The notes below the pieces were generated by a model. It had not been told where the DNA came from, did no database searches, and saw only the letters and a list, made by a program, of their open reading frames with translations. The translations under genes were made by a program, and so were the position numbers. This document shows positions 27,771-36,824 of a DNA stretch of 64,000 nt, in pieces; the first letter of the stretch is position 1, and every line of letters begins with the position of its first letter. The stretch comes from Solibacillus isronensis (GTDB taxonomy: Bacteria > Bacillota > Bacilli > Bacillales_A > Planococcaceae). The stretch is from assembly GCF_023715405.1 (NCBI RefSeq), contig NZ_JAMBOC010000001.1, positions 992,001 to 1,056,000 on the forward strand, in the 5' to 3' direction.

Positions 27771-27815
27771 AAAAAAGCCCCTCTCATTCCAGCAAAACAG
27801 AATTGAGAGGGGCTT
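27771..27815 (-). terminator. S-box terminator hairpin in the metA leader
   Basis: On the minus strand AGCCCCTCTCA pairs with TGAGAGGGGCT and is followed by TTTTTTATT. It lies directly after the SAM aptamer and is the off-state terminator. Confidence 0.9.
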
Positions 27816-27823
27816 CTACCCGT

Positions 27824-27930
27824 TCTTATCTGCCAAGGTCAACACCTTGCTGGAAGTAGCACCTTTCTAGTTAAACTAGAGGTTGCTGAAGCATCATCGG
27901 GCCAAGTCCCTCCGCTTCTCTTGATAAGTC
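27824..27930 (-). ncRNA. SAM-I riboswitch (S-box) aptamer
   Basis: On the minus strand: CTTATCAAGAGAAGCGGAGG, then GACTTGGCCCGATGA, the GCTTCAGCAACC stretch, GGTGCTACTTCCAGCA and finally TTGGCAGATAAG closing P1. These are the hallmark segments of the S-box. When SAM binds, the downstream terminator at 27771 forms and metA is switched off. Confidence 0.95.
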
Positions 27931-27945
27931 TATTAAATTGTCATT

Positions 27946-27974
27946 AGTGTATCATGTACTTTGTAATTTTGCAA
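27946..27974 (-). promoter_or_regulatory. metA promoter
   Basis: Minus strand TTGCAA (27969-27974), 17-base spacer, TACACT (27946-27951), about 15 bases before the first P1 base of the riboswitch. Confidence 0.6.
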
Positions 27975-28002
27975 TAATTCCAAAAATATTATTTCACGCA
28001 TA

Positions 28003-28746
28003 CTAAAGCTGCTCTTTTTCTATAGTAAATAAGATTGTCTCCAGCCGTTCATCCCATACACGTGTCAATGTATTGTATACCCGCACAAAATGCCTGTTTT
28101 CCTTTTGATCAAACAGTAAAAAACATAGGACCGGTATATCATTAATCTGGATCGATTCCGTCGAAACAACACTCGTTATATAGTGCGGTACTTCATCTTC
28201 CGCCACCGGTTGTTCGGAAAGTTGCTGTTGTATGAAATCAATCAGCACGCTCTCTTCAATTGCTTCGATTTCTTCTGTTTCGATTGTCGGGAAAGGCTCC
28301 GGAAACTCTTCCAAATCCGCAAATTCCTCCAGGTCACCCTCCAATGGCTGCTCATGGATCGGGCTGTATTGAATAAAATAACTTGTTTCTTCAAGTTCCT
28401 CTTCAAAAATGCCCGATTCCAGCTGAGCCTTACCCTTTGCAGTTAGTGCAAATTCCTCTTCCTTCACAATCATACCCAGTCGTAACATTTTATTCGTCAA
28501 ATCATGAATAAATAACGGTTCCACCAATAAAATTTCGGCTAATAACTCCACATTTTTCAGCTTCGCCTTCTCAAATGAAATGAGCATCATCTTCATTAAA
28601 ATATCCATGGCATTACGCATTACCGGATGATATTTCACTTCCAATGTGTGAATCGGAATGGCGTATTGCATTTGCTTTTTGATTTCAATGGACGGATTTT
28701 GGATGAGTTCTTTCTGCAGCTGTATAACTGTACTTTGTAAATCCAT
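28003..28746 (-). CDS. Hypothetical acidic protein next to the helicase
   Basis: 247 residues, not recognised. Three parts are seen: an N-terminal helical region with a possible winged-helix motif (HDLTNKMLRLGMIVKEEEFALTAKG, about 79-105), a strongly acidic linker (EDLEEFADLEEFPEPFPTIETEEIEAIEES), and a C-terminal beta-rich part (VLCFLLFDQKENRHFVRVYN). It lies 15 bases behind the coiled-coil helicase and has no promoter between, so they form one operon. A role as helicase partner is inferred only from that. Confidence 0.75.
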   Translation of the reverse strand: MDLQSTVIQLQKELIQNPSIEIKKQMQYAIPIHTLEVKYHPVMRNAMDILMKMMLISFEKAKLKNVELLAEILLVEPLFIHDLTNKMLRLGMIVKEEEFALTAKGKAQLESGIFEEELEETSYFIQYSPIHEQPLEGDLEEFADLEEFPEPFPTIETEEIEAIEESVLIDFIQQQLSEQPVAEDEVPHYITSVVSTESIQINDIPVLCFLLFDQKENRHFVRVYNTLTRVWDERLETILFTIEKEQL

Positions 28747-28761
28747 TCAATCCCCCTGTTT

Positions 28762-31700
28762 CTACACAGCAAAATAGCCGTCTTGCTCTTTTACTGTCGT
28801 TAATACATGGGCATACATATCCCGTGTTTTCGCGCTCTTTGGACGCTTTGTAAACATTTCGGTACTGCCAATCATTATGAGCAGTTCCCGTGCGCGGGAT
28901 AATGCAACATTCAGGCGTCGGTAATCTTTCGCAAACCCGATTTCTCCGCGTTCATTGTCATGATTCCGCACCATGCTGACGATAATCACATCCATCTCCA
29001 TCCCCTGGAATTTATCGACGGATCCTGTACGGATGTGTAAATGCGGTACACTGATTTCCTGTTCGATCAGACGATTAATACGTTTCACCTGCTCCGCGTA
29101 GAATGAAATAACGCCAACCGATTTTAATGCGTCTTGTGGAATCAGCCCTTGTGCTTTCGCTTGTCCCGTTGCGGCATTTAATTCAAGAAGCTGCTGTTTA
29201 ATCTGTTCCAGCTCAGCTAAATTGAATAAACTCGAGCCTTCCTTCATACGCTCTTCAAAATACGGCTTGGCATTCGGAATATCAAGCCATAGTAAATGGT
29301 GATTTCGTGTAACCTTTGAAGTTTCAAGGAAATGATCGCGTACGGCATCCGAATCCTCTAACCCACACTGCAGCTGTTCGGATTCATTTTCGTAAAACGG
29401 TGTGATAGTTGACATAATATTTTTATGCATTCGATATTGAAGGGCGAGCATCGTTTTATTTTGTGACGGCAAATTGTTATAAAGACGCTCAAACAATGAT
29501 TCTTCCAGTAACTTTTCAAGCTCTCGTTTTTCTTCAAATGTTGTACTTTCCTTCACAACTTGCTCCAATGTCTCTTCAAATGTCGCATCGCCTACAAGCG
29601 GAGGCAACTGGTGATGGTCCCCAACTAAAATGATCTTTGCGCCCTTTAACATCGGCAGTAACAGTTCCGGTGGTGTTGCTTTCGAAACTTCATCAATAAT
29701 CACGACATCAAATGTCGGATAGTTGTCCATAAACTCTTTATTTGCCGATGCAACACAAGTTGTCCCGATCACATTGGCATGTTTCACATACAATTTGCGG
29801 ATTTCGTCCAAGTCATGGGCATTGGCGTTTTTCAGTAAACCGTACCATTCGTTTTGAAGTTCTGCCGTCACCGGAAGCAAACTGATTTTCAATTCAAGCA
29901 TCTCGATCTTTTCTGTAAGAAGCCCGATCTTTTCGTTTACTTCAATGATCGCCTGCTCAGGGTTCAGTTTTGTCAGCTGTTCAAGTTCTGTCCGGCGTTT
30001 TTCAAGCTGGATGCCTTCGCTGTTGATCCCTTTAAAGCGAACTGTTAACTGTTCGACAGTCTCAGTACCAAGGGCTATCTGTTCATTTAAAACTGCCAGC
30101 TCCTCCGCTTTTTTATCCAGTTGAAGCTCCACTTTTTCACGGTTTTGGCGCTGTGTTTCAGTTTTCATCTGATCCAGTTCATTTGTTGCGAGCAGTTCTT
30201 CCAGCTCGTCCGTGGAATGGTTCAACGTAATCGATGGATCAATTTTTTCATTGATCGCATCCATTTGGGATTTTACCGTAGTTGCCTCTTCTTCCAGCTG
30301 CTGAAGATGCTGTGCTTTCACATCATTTTGCTCTTTAAACTGAAGAATGATTTCCTCTTTCAGCTTTTCGAAAATAAGCACGGTTTCACGGATCGCATCC
30401 ATATATTTATTGTTCAGCTGCTCGATATATTGCATGCGCAAATGAACACCCTGAATGGAGCGGGTTCCGTTTTGAGCATTTACGCGACGGTCCCGAAAAG
30501 CGATACTAAGCTTCGTCAAAAACTCCTGAATTTCTTCAAGCGTATAATGATGGCCCATATCCAGCCTGTCCGGTGTTACATGAATACCTAACGCCGTTTC
30601 ACTGTAATGCAATGCCTTTTCCAGACGTTCCTTCACATCTTTAATCGGTTTATACTGCTCCATTTGCGGCTGAATTCGATCAAGCGCTGTAAGTAAACGG
30701 TCCATTGCATAGTTCCGGCGAATATTGTATTCACTCATGAACTCCTCAATTTCATACACTTTTTTCAAAGAGGCAATTTTATCAATGAGCAAATCATACT
30801 GTGACGTTTCGTTGGTCTTTTCAATTTTCGTTTTAACAGCATTAAATCGCTGCTGGAATTGATCAAGTTGCGCTTTATAATGACTTTGCGTAAGTTGCTG
30901 CTGGAAGTTTTCTCTCGCCTCTTTTAACTGTTGTGCTTGTTCTGTCAATTGCTCGACAGTTAATCCGTCTTTTACTTGCTGTTCAAAATTTGCAACGGTT
31001 TCGGCTACTGTGCTCTGCGTTGCCTGCAGTTTCTCCAGCTTGCGTTCATTGTCTTCCAGTTCTTTTTTGCATTCAGTCAATTGTTTTTTTAATGCCAGAA
31101 TCTTTTCAGCCAGAATATGCAATTCTGCTTTTGCCGCTTCTTTTTGTTCAATTTGAAGTTCAAGCTCTTTTTGTTTCTGTTCAAGCGCAGCAATTTCATT
31201 TTGAGCCTCATTGATCTCATTATTTAAAAGCTGCTCTTTTCGTTCATGCAGCGAAATTTCATGGCCGATTGCTTCAAATGTCTGCTCCTGCCAATACGTT
31301 GCAACATTTTCCTCAATAAACCTTTTCCCTTCTTCTTCTATGCTTTCTGTACGACCGTAACGCAAAATCCGGATATCTTTGTTCGATAAAAGTCGGCTTA
31401 ATGCATTGTCTACCGCTAAGTTTGATTGCGAAGCAACGAGTGTTTTCAAACCTGCTTTTGCATTTTGATAGCAAATTTCCGAAATTACCGTCGTTTTACC
31501 AGTACCGGGCGGACCTTGAATAACATACAGATCTTCGGAACTCATCGCCCCTTCGACTGCCTGCTGTTGGTAAGGATTCAGCCGGTTATGAAAATTAAGA
31601 GGAACCGTTTTTCTGCGCTCGGCAATGACCGGCTTATCTTCAAATAGTATCGTTTCGAGGTTCGCATTTGCGGCCAATCCTTCTTTTAAACGTTCAAACC

Positions 31701-32508
31701 CTTTTAAAAGCCGCTTTAACTGTGATTTCGTCGCAGCATTGGAAAATTCGATGTCTTCCGATTGGAACTGCAGCTCATTTCTCCGCGCCAAATTGCTGTA
31801 ATATGGTTTTAACGCAATTTCAACGGTATTCTCGTTCCGGCGGATTTTGGCAACATCCCCGATTTCCTGCACATAGCCGCGCAAACGCGCACTTAGGCCA
31901 TCCAGCTGTTTCCACTGCTTTTTATCGAGGTTGTTGATGCGAACTGTCATATGAGAAAAATCGGCATCAAACGTGACACTTGAAAAACGGGCATGAATAT
32001 CTTCAATGTCCGCATTTTTGTTTAAAACTTTTAAATAGCCTTCCCAGCTGCTGATTCTCTTATTGACATAATCAAAACGTTCCTGTGCAATCGGCAGTTC
32101 ATCAATGGCCTTTAGAAACGGATCCTGGTATGTATGGCCACTAATACGGGATGCAACGAAGTGGATTTTCATTGTGGCGCGGCGATTTGTGACAACCGGT
32201 GTCCCTTTGCCGCGTGTTCGAAAGCTTTTTGCCACAAGACCGTTTTTCCGGTCAAATACACAGTCCATAATGACAACGCGTTCTTCAAATTTATTTTTTA
32301 ATTTTACGTTTTTATCATTATCGAAAAAGATGCTCAAATGCGTTTGCTCTGCATCGACCGATACTTTTTCAATCGCGACAATGAAATATTGCTGTAAATT
32401 AAAAAAGGCGTGTTCATCTGGAACATGCTCCTTCATCGCTTCACGTGCCGTATTCGTCAATAAAATATGACAGCGGGTTTGAATATTCGCGATTGTTTTT
32501 GGTGCCAT
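28762..32508 (-). CDS. SF1 (UPF1-like) helicase with very long coiled-coil insert
   Basis: 1248 residues. An N-terminal beta-rich domain of ~300 residues precedes Walker A (QGPPGTGKTT, ~333). Then comes a coiled-coil insert from about 390 to 850, rich in Gln/Glu/Lys heptads. The second ATPase half follows: VIIDEVSKATPPE (~937), GDHHQLPPLV, LQYRMHKNIM (~1028), SVDKFQGMEMDVIIVSM (~1169) and RRLNVALSRARELL (~1199). All SF1B/UPF1-like motifs look intact. GGAGG before the ATG at 32508 fixes the start. It heads a two-gene operon. DNA repair, RNA handling or phage defence are all possible; no sequence feature decides. Confidence 0.85.
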   Translation of the reverse strand: MAPKTIANIQTRCHILLTNTAREAMKEHVPDEHAFFNLQQYFIVAIEKVSVDAEQTHLSIFFDNDKNVKLKNKFEERVVIMDCVFDRKNGLVAKSFRTRGKGTPVVTNRRATMKIHFVASRISGHTYQDPFLKAIDELPIAQERFDYVNKRISSWEGYLKVLNKNADIEDIHARFSSVTFDADFSHMTVRINNLDKKQWKQLDGLSARLRGYVQEIGDVAKIRRNENTVEIALKPYYSNLARRNELQFQSEDIEFSNAATKSQLKRLLKGFERLKEGLAANANLETILFEDKPVIAERRKTVPLNFHNRLNPYQQQAVEGAMSSEDLYVIQGPPGTGKTTVISEICYQNAKAGLKTLVASQSNLAVDNALSRLLSNKDIRILRYGRTESIEEEGKRFIEENVATYWQEQTFEAIGHEISLHERKEQLLNNEINEAQNEIAALEQKQKELELQIEQKEAAKAELHILAEKILALKKQLTECKKELEDNERKLEKLQATQSTVAETVANFEQQVKDGLTVEQLTEQAQQLKEARENFQQQLTQSHYKAQLDQFQQRFNAVKTKIEKTNETSQYDLLIDKIASLKKVYEIEEFMSEYNIRRNYAMDRLLTALDRIQPQMEQYKPIKDVKERLEKALHYSETALGIHVTPDRLDMGHHYTLEEIQEFLTKLSIAFRDRRVNAQNGTRSIQGVHLRMQYIEQLNNKYMDAIRETVLIFEKLKEEIILQFKEQNDVKAQHLQQLEEEATTVKSQMDAINEKIDPSITLNHSTDELEELLATNELDQMKTETQRQNREKVELQLDKKAEELAVLNEQIALGTETVEQLTVRFKGINSEGIQLEKRRTELEQLTKLNPEQAIIEVNEKIGLLTEKIEMLELKISLLPVTAELQNEWYGLLKNANAHDLDEIRKLYVKHANVIGTTCVASANKEFMDNYPTFDVVIIDEVSKATPPELLLPMLKGAKIILVGDHHQLPPLVGDATFEETLEQVVKESTTFEEKRELEKLLEESLFERLYNNLPSQNKTMLALQYRMHKNIMSTITPFYENESEQLQCGLEDSDAVRDHFLETSKVTRNHHLLWLDIPNAKPYFEERMKEGSSLFNLAELEQIKQQLLELNAATGQAKAQGLIPQDALKSVGVISFYAEQVKRINRLIEQEISVPHLHIRTGSVDKFQGMEMDVIIVSMVRNHDNERGEIGFAKDYRRLNVALSRARELLIMIGSTEMFTKRPKSAKTRDMYAHVLTTVKEQDGYFAV

Positions 32509-32591
32509 GAACACACCTCCCTCATAGATTTTTTATATACAGTTCCGTTTAGTCGTATATGATTATAACAATATTCGTCAGTTCGTTAAAG

Positions 32592-32623
32592 AAAAAATGC
32601 CCTGTTATCAATTTAACAGGACA
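32592..32623 (-). terminator. Terminator after the thioesterase gene
   Basis: Minus strand TGTCCTGTTA pairs with TAACAGGGCA around a six-base loop, followed by TTTTTTC. It lies seven bases after the thioesterase stop. Confidence 0.8.
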
Positions 32624-32629
32624 TGTCGA

Positions 32630-33055
32630 TTAACTTTGAATTTTCGCAACTTCCGCATATTTGGCATCCCAAGCAGCATCAATCTTCTTCAATGCGACCG
32701 GACGGAAGTTTTCCTTTTTCACTAAAATATGCTGAGACTTCGCCGTTACTGCAACGGTACCGTCTTCATGCAGAATTTCATAGCCGTATGTAGTGCGCAG
32801 CTTCGTATGTTCTTCAATCCATGTGCGAACTGTAGCCGTTTGACCATAGCGCATCGCCGCTTTATATTGAATCGAAAAATCCATAACAGGCGACAAATAG
32901 CCGTCTTCTTCAAGCTTCGCATAGTTAAATCCTAAATCCTTCACAATTTGCGTACGCCCGATTTCGCACCAAACGAGATAATTGGCATGATAAACGACAC
33001 CCATCTGATCTGTCTCGGCATAGCGCACTTCTACTGTTGTTTCTGAAATATACAT
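32630..33055 (-). CDS. yneP: Acyl-CoA thioesterase, hotdog fold (YneP-like)
   Basis: 141 residues. The 4-hydroxybenzoyl-CoA thioesterase-type motif is clear: VRYAETDQMGVVYHANYLVWCEIGRTQ, where the Asp of AETDQMG is catalytic. Cleaves acyl-CoA thioesters in the cytosol; exact acyl group unknown. The ATG at 33055 has AGAGGTGA five bases upstream; the in-frame GTG three codons earlier is part of it. B. subtilis YneP lies in the same parE/plsY neighbourhood, which supports the assignment. Confidence 0.9.
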   Translation of the reverse strand: MYISETTVEVRYAETDQMGVVYHANYLVWCEIGRTQIVKDLGFNYAKLEEDGYLSPVMDFSIQYKAAMRYGQTATVRTWIEEHTKLRTTYGYEILHEDGTVAVTAKSQHILVKKENFRPVALKKIDAAWDAKYAEVAKIQS

Positions 33056-33226
33056 TCTCTTCACCTCTAGAGGTATTATAGCGCTAAAAGGCTTGAGTTG
33101 TAAGGGTTCTGAATCAATATTCTATTTTAAACAGGTTAAGTCATTAAGTGGAAATTTTAGAATACGATAATATTATGAATTTGTATAAATAAATTAACTA
33201 TCCAAATAATATATTATTAAACTTTA

Positions 33227-33424
33227 TTAATTGGGGTCCCCCCCCATCCCAGCTATCAATCCATATTCAAAATTGCCAAACATCAATCCAATAAAGACTG
33301 GTAAAGATGCAGCTATCCCTGCACAAAAGGCTTTTACCCAAGGAAATGGCCTTTTATTCATGCTTATTGCCTGTTTTAAAAGAGATAGGAATTTAGCAGA
33401 TGCTGATTTATTTATTTCTCTCAT
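33227..33424 (-). pseudogene. FUSC-family transporter, N-terminal fragment
   Basis: Only 65 codons remain: SLLKQAISMNKRPFPWVKAF, then a hydrophobic helix ending GLIAGMGG. This matches the beginning of FUSC/aromatic-acid exporter proteins (usually 350-700 residues). The frame breaks at a run of eight C at 33238-33245 and then meets a stop. No further FUSC coding sequence follows in any frame to 33066, so it is a truncation as well as a possible frameshift. The ribosome site (AAAGGAGT) is still intact. Confidence 0.55.
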
Positions 33425-33813
33425 AGGATGACTCCTTTTCTATAACGCTTAACTACGTAAAAATATACATGTAACATACTAACAGGTTGTAATATTTTCG
33501 AATCTTAATCCCTTCGTAAAGGCTCTATATTTTGACTACTAATAAATAGTAATTACCCATCCAACTCTTTATAAACCCATATTTTCATTATATTCCTGGA
33601 TTGTTATGCACAACTAATTGTCTTTTTATAAGATTCAAGCATCAGTGTAAAATCTGATTGTTGGATTGGGGTTTGTAATGACAGTTAGAAGTAGGTTACT
33701 CAAAAAGGTTTTGGGTATAAACAAGTAAAAGCCAGGGAAATTCCCCGGCTTATTTTTATTATCAAAGTAAAAAAGATTTATTAGCAGCAGCAATCGTATT
33801 TACTTGAATAAAT
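33425..33813. other. Intergenic region without a gene
   Basis: About 390 AT-rich bases. Apart from the hairpin at 33729 I see nothing coding or regulatory. Confidence 0.5.
33729..33756. terminator. Terminator hairpin downstream of the YczE-like gene
   Basis: AAGCC-A-GGG-AAATT-CCC-C-GGCTT with T runs on both sides (TATTTTTATT on plus, TTTTACTT on minus). It lies about 60 bases past the minus-strand stop. Confidence 0.7.
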
Positions 33814-34473
33814 TTAGTTGTTTTTAAACACCCATTGTTTTAATGAGGGTTGAAGTTTGTGAAGCAAAACACCAACTATTTTCCCAATACCATAGGCAGC
33901 AATGAACGTACCTATACCAATAGCGCCAAATGATTGAATAAATAGTAAACAAATCACAAGTGAAAGTACGACATTTAGCATGTCACTTGTAATTTTTGCT
34001 TTACTGAATGGCATTTTCCAAGTGTTCGCAATGACATGCGTAAGTGAATCATATGGCATCGTCGGTAAATTCGCTGTGAAATATAACAGTAAAGCTAAGG
34101 CAACAATTATTAAGCTTATTGCTAAATACACAATAATAAGAACAATTGAAGTTGCTTCAGGTAAGCCTTTTGTTAACCAAATCGTGAAATCCATAAAAAA
34201 ACCGAATAAAAAGGAAATAATTAATTGTATGAAAAAATTCTTCCAACGTATTTTTTTTAATATTATTGCTTGTAAAACTATAAAAACAAAATTAGCTAAT
34301 ACGGTTGTAATACCAACTGACAAAGGTGTAATTAAAGCAAATGCATAAGGTAAAGAGGTTACAGGAGAAACACCGATACCTGCCAAAATTGAAAATGTAG
34401 CACCAAGTGAAAGTAGAAATAAACCAATTATGTAAATGCTAATTCTTTTTGTAATTGTGATTGTATGATTCAT
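33814..34473 (-). CDS. YczE/YitT-family membrane protein, copy 2
   Basis: 219 residues, five to six helices. The first helix pair reads IGLFLLSLGATFSILAGIGVSPVTSLPYA and the fourth ALLLYFTANLPTMPYDSLTHVIA, the two GxxP motifs of the family. It is a distant paralogue of the 25149 product. The gene is divergent from a LysR regulator with 95 bases between, so it is the likely target of that regulator. The transported or sensed compound is unknown. Confidence 0.8.
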   Translation of the reverse strand: MNHTITITKRISIYIIGLFLLSLGATFSILAGIGVSPVTSLPYAFALITPLSVGITTVLANFVFIVLQAIILKKIRWKNFFIQLIISFLFGFFMDFTIWLTKGLPEATSIVLIIVYLAISLIIVALALLLYFTANLPTMPYDSLTHVIANTWKMPFSKAKITSDMLNVVLSLVICLLFIQSFGAIGIGTFIAAYGIGKIVGVLLHKLQPSLKQWVFKNN

Positions 34474-34568
34474 ATTTCCCCTCCTACAAATAGTATACTC
34501 CTTGAAATATTAACTGAAAAATATATAATAAATAATAAAGATATATATTTTATATATGAGGTGGTTAA

Positions 34569-35447
34569 TTGGATTTACGTCAATTACGCTATTTTAAAGA
34601 AATAGTTGATCAGGGAAGCATTTCAAAGGCTGCCGAAGTATTACATATGGCACAGCCACCATTAAGTATGTTATTAAAACAAATTGAAACACGCTACGGT
34701 ACACCATTAATTAAGCGATATCGTCAAAAATGGGAGATTACTGAAGCTGGAGAAATGCTATATAATCATGCAACTCATATGCTTAATCAAATGGCAATGT
34801 TTGACGTGAAAATGGATTATATGATGCAAGGGGAAGTGGGTCAATTACGTGTAGGGGTTTCTTCAAGCTGTATACATTTAATAGGAGATGTCATACGGCA
34901 ATTTTCTCAAAGCTACCCTAAAGTAGAATTACAAATTTTCAAAGGGGATTCCGAAAAAATAGAACAAATGTTATTTAATAATGAAATAGATATAGCTGTT
35001 ATTTTAGCACCGGAAAATAGTGAACAGTATGAAGAATTCTCCTTAACACCTAGTCCTTTTGCATTGGCTGTACCAAAGAAATGGTCCAATGAGATTGATC
35101 TAGATGTGGTATCGATACAAAACTTAATGAAGTTCCCGTTTATTTCGTTAGAAGCTATGGAAGGGTATTCGATGTTAGAAAATATTATATTTTATCTCAA
35201 AGAAAAGAACATTTCCTTAAATATTGTTGCTAAATGTAAAGATATTACGATTGCCCAGTATTTAGTCGCTAAAGAAGTAGGAATCAGTATATTACCTAAA
35301 ATTCAACTAGGGTATGTGGATGGAATTTATTTTGTTGATTTACCTGAATTAGAAATTGCGATTCAACCGAAATTATTTTATAAGCAAGAAGCGACATTCT
35401 CCCCTATTTGCAGGAATTTTATTGCTTTATTTAAATCAAGTAATTAA
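34569..35447 (+). CDS. LysR-family transcriptional regulator
   Basis: 292 residues. The N-terminal helix-turn-helix is standard (MDLRQLRYFKEIVDQGSISKAAEVLHMAQPPLS), followed by a periplasmic-binding-protein-like effector domain (QLRVGVSSSCIHLIG, EIDIAVIL, EVGISILPKIQLG). TTG start at 34569 with GAGGTGG upstream. The gap to the divergent YczE-like gene is extremely AT-rich with repeated TATATA tracts; no clear T-N11-A box could be fixed. Ligand unknown. Confidence 0.9.
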   Translation: MDLRQLRYFKEIVDQGSISKAAEVLHMAQPPLSMLLKQIETRYGTPLIKRYRQKWEITEAGEMLYNHATHMLNQMAMFDVKMDYMMQGEVGQLRVGVSSSCIHLIGDVIRQFSQSYPKVELQIFKGDSEKIEQMLFNNEIDIAVILAPENSEQYEEFSLTPSPFALAVPKKWSNEIDLDVVSIQNLMKFPFISLEAMEGYSMLENIIFYLKEKNISLNIVAKCKDITIAQYLVAKEVGISILPKIQLGYVDGIYFVDLPELEIAIQPKLFYKQEATFSPICRNFIALFKSSN

Positions 35448-35462
35448 AAAGGAGATCCTTTA

Positions 35463-35656
35463 GCTAAGAGTTGGTTGAATGAAAAAGGAATTGCTATTCG
35501 CACATCATTAGGCTTTGAAGAACATTAGCTAACAGTTCTCACGCCACCACCGCAATCTATTTTAATGATCTAGATGGTAACTACATTGAGTTGATTACTC
35601 CCATTCGACTAGATTTTTCAGAGGATTTCAAGAGGATGACATTGGAAAATGGTTAA
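35463..35656 (+). pseudogene. VOC (glyoxalase-like) gene fragment
   Basis: Two frames carry pieces of a VOC domain: WLNEKGIAIRTSLGFEEH then, in another frame, SHATTAIYFNDLDGNYIELI and TPIRLDFSEDF before a stop. DLDGNYIEL is the usual VOC metal-binding Glu strand. The front of the gene is missing and one frameshift is needed, so it is a dead C-terminal fragment. Confidence 0.65.
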
Positions 35657-35776
35657 AAAGATTAGAATTACAAAAGTTAATTTCTTTTTATCTAAGATGA
35701 TGCGTTATATCGGCAAAGACTTTTAAAGCATACATAATAAACCAATCGTTCCTGAATAAAAGTTTGTGGGCATAAC

Positions 35777-35818
35777 AAAAATCGGTAAACGTTGTTGTAG
35801 CAGCGTTTATCGATTTTA
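35777..35818 (+). terminator. Terminator-like hairpin
   Basis: AAAATCG-G-TAAACG pairs with CGTTTA-T-CGATTTT around a 14-base loop. It lies between the VOC fragment and the STAS gene and may serve either strand. Confidence 0.5.
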
Positions 35819-35902
35819 TATTAGAATATTGTTTATACGGGATTTTATGCAAATCGCTGAAACGTTACTAAAGCAGCTTTTATAAGATCTGGACATGAGT
35901 AA

Positions 35903-36238
35903 TTACACGCCTACACTAGTGACTTTTCTTATTTCAATATCCACAAACTGACTAAGGCCAGTGATATTAAACATTCTTGTCATTCTTTCAGATGGATTTA
36001 TCAATTTTAGGGAAGTATTTCCTTTAATTACTTTCTTATAGAAGGCAACAAGTAAACCAAGACCACTACTATCCATATAAGTTACTTTTGAAAGATCTAA
36101 TTCTATAATCAAGCCGTCTGACAAAACAATTAAATCTAGTTCATCTTTTAATATTGGTGCTGTATGACTATCGATTTCACCTTCAATAAATCCATGTATT
36201 AAATTTTCAATTTCCCGCTTTTGTAATCTTAAATTCAT
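35903..36238 (-). CDS. STAS-domain anti-sigma factor antagonist, orphan
   Basis: 111 residues, a SpoIIAA/RsbV-type STAS protein. The phosphorylation loop YMDSSGLGLLVAF places the acceptor at Ser57/Ser58, the same position as in SpoIIAA. AAGGAGGG precedes the ATG. No anti-sigma kinase (RsbW/SpoIIAB) or sigma gene lies nearby, so its partner is elsewhere. Whether it acts in general stress, sporulation or another switch cannot be told. Confidence 0.85.
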   Translation of the reverse strand: MNLRLQKREIENLIHGFIEGEIDSHTAPILKDELDLIVLSDGLIIELDLSKVTYMDSSGLGLLVAFYKKVIKGNTSLKLINPSERMTRMFNITGLSQFVDIEIRKVTSVGV

Positions 36239-36483
36239 TTCTTTCCCTCCTTAATTCCTAATTATACTTGCCCGCCTTAAGAACTATTAAAACATTTTTA
36301 TTCAGAATAAAAATGCGGAGTCCTTCGTCAAAACCCAACCATTTTTGCATTGAAATACGTAGGAATTTATGCAAAAATCTCTTATAGAAAAGAGCCTGTA
36401 CTAATATTACTGCTTAAATAATGGTAACTACATATACCTAAACTATACCGTGTAATGCATTCTCTGACTATTCTATGCAATGC

Positions 36484-36530
36484 AAAAAAGCCCATAACCT
36501 TTTTACAAATTGCGGGCTTTAATTTATTTT
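36484..36530 (+). terminator. Terminator-like hairpin
   Basis: AAAGCCC and GGGCTTT arms with TTTATTTTTTTT after the right arm; the gene it serves is not evident. Confidence 0.5.
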
Positions 36531-36600
36531 TTTTGATTTAATAGATGCTATTTTACGTTTCTAGAAATATCCCTTCCAAAATCATCATAAGAAAAGGGAT

Positions 36601-36635
36601 CTTATTCAAGAAAAACCCCCGATTGTTGAATATCA
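36601..36635 (-). repeat. Dispersed hairpin-type repeat, copy 6 (inverted)
   Basis: On the minus strand it reads ATTCAACAATCGGGGGTTTT then TCTTGAATAAG, the left half of the element seen at 2872-6110. The only inverted copy I can place with certainty. Confidence 0.55.
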
Positions 36636-36824
36636 TTATCTTCAATTGAATAAGTAAAAAAACAATAACAAATTCTCTACATCATGTTTTTTTGATTTTA
36701 GTGTTCCGTTTTTAACAGGTTTAACTGTTTTAATTTTAGTCACAACTCCTTTTGTCATCCCTACCTACATATGATTATCTTTGGTAGCATACGTTGTAAT
36801 AGAGATTTTAGTGGAGGCATTTTC

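Larger units (their letters stand above)
36239..36824. other. Intergenic region with repeat and terminator
   Basis: About 590 bases without a gene. It holds a terminator-like hairpin (36484-36530) and an inverted copy of the hairpin repeat (36601-36635). GTGGAGG near 36811 is the ribosome site of the next frame. Confidence 0.45.
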
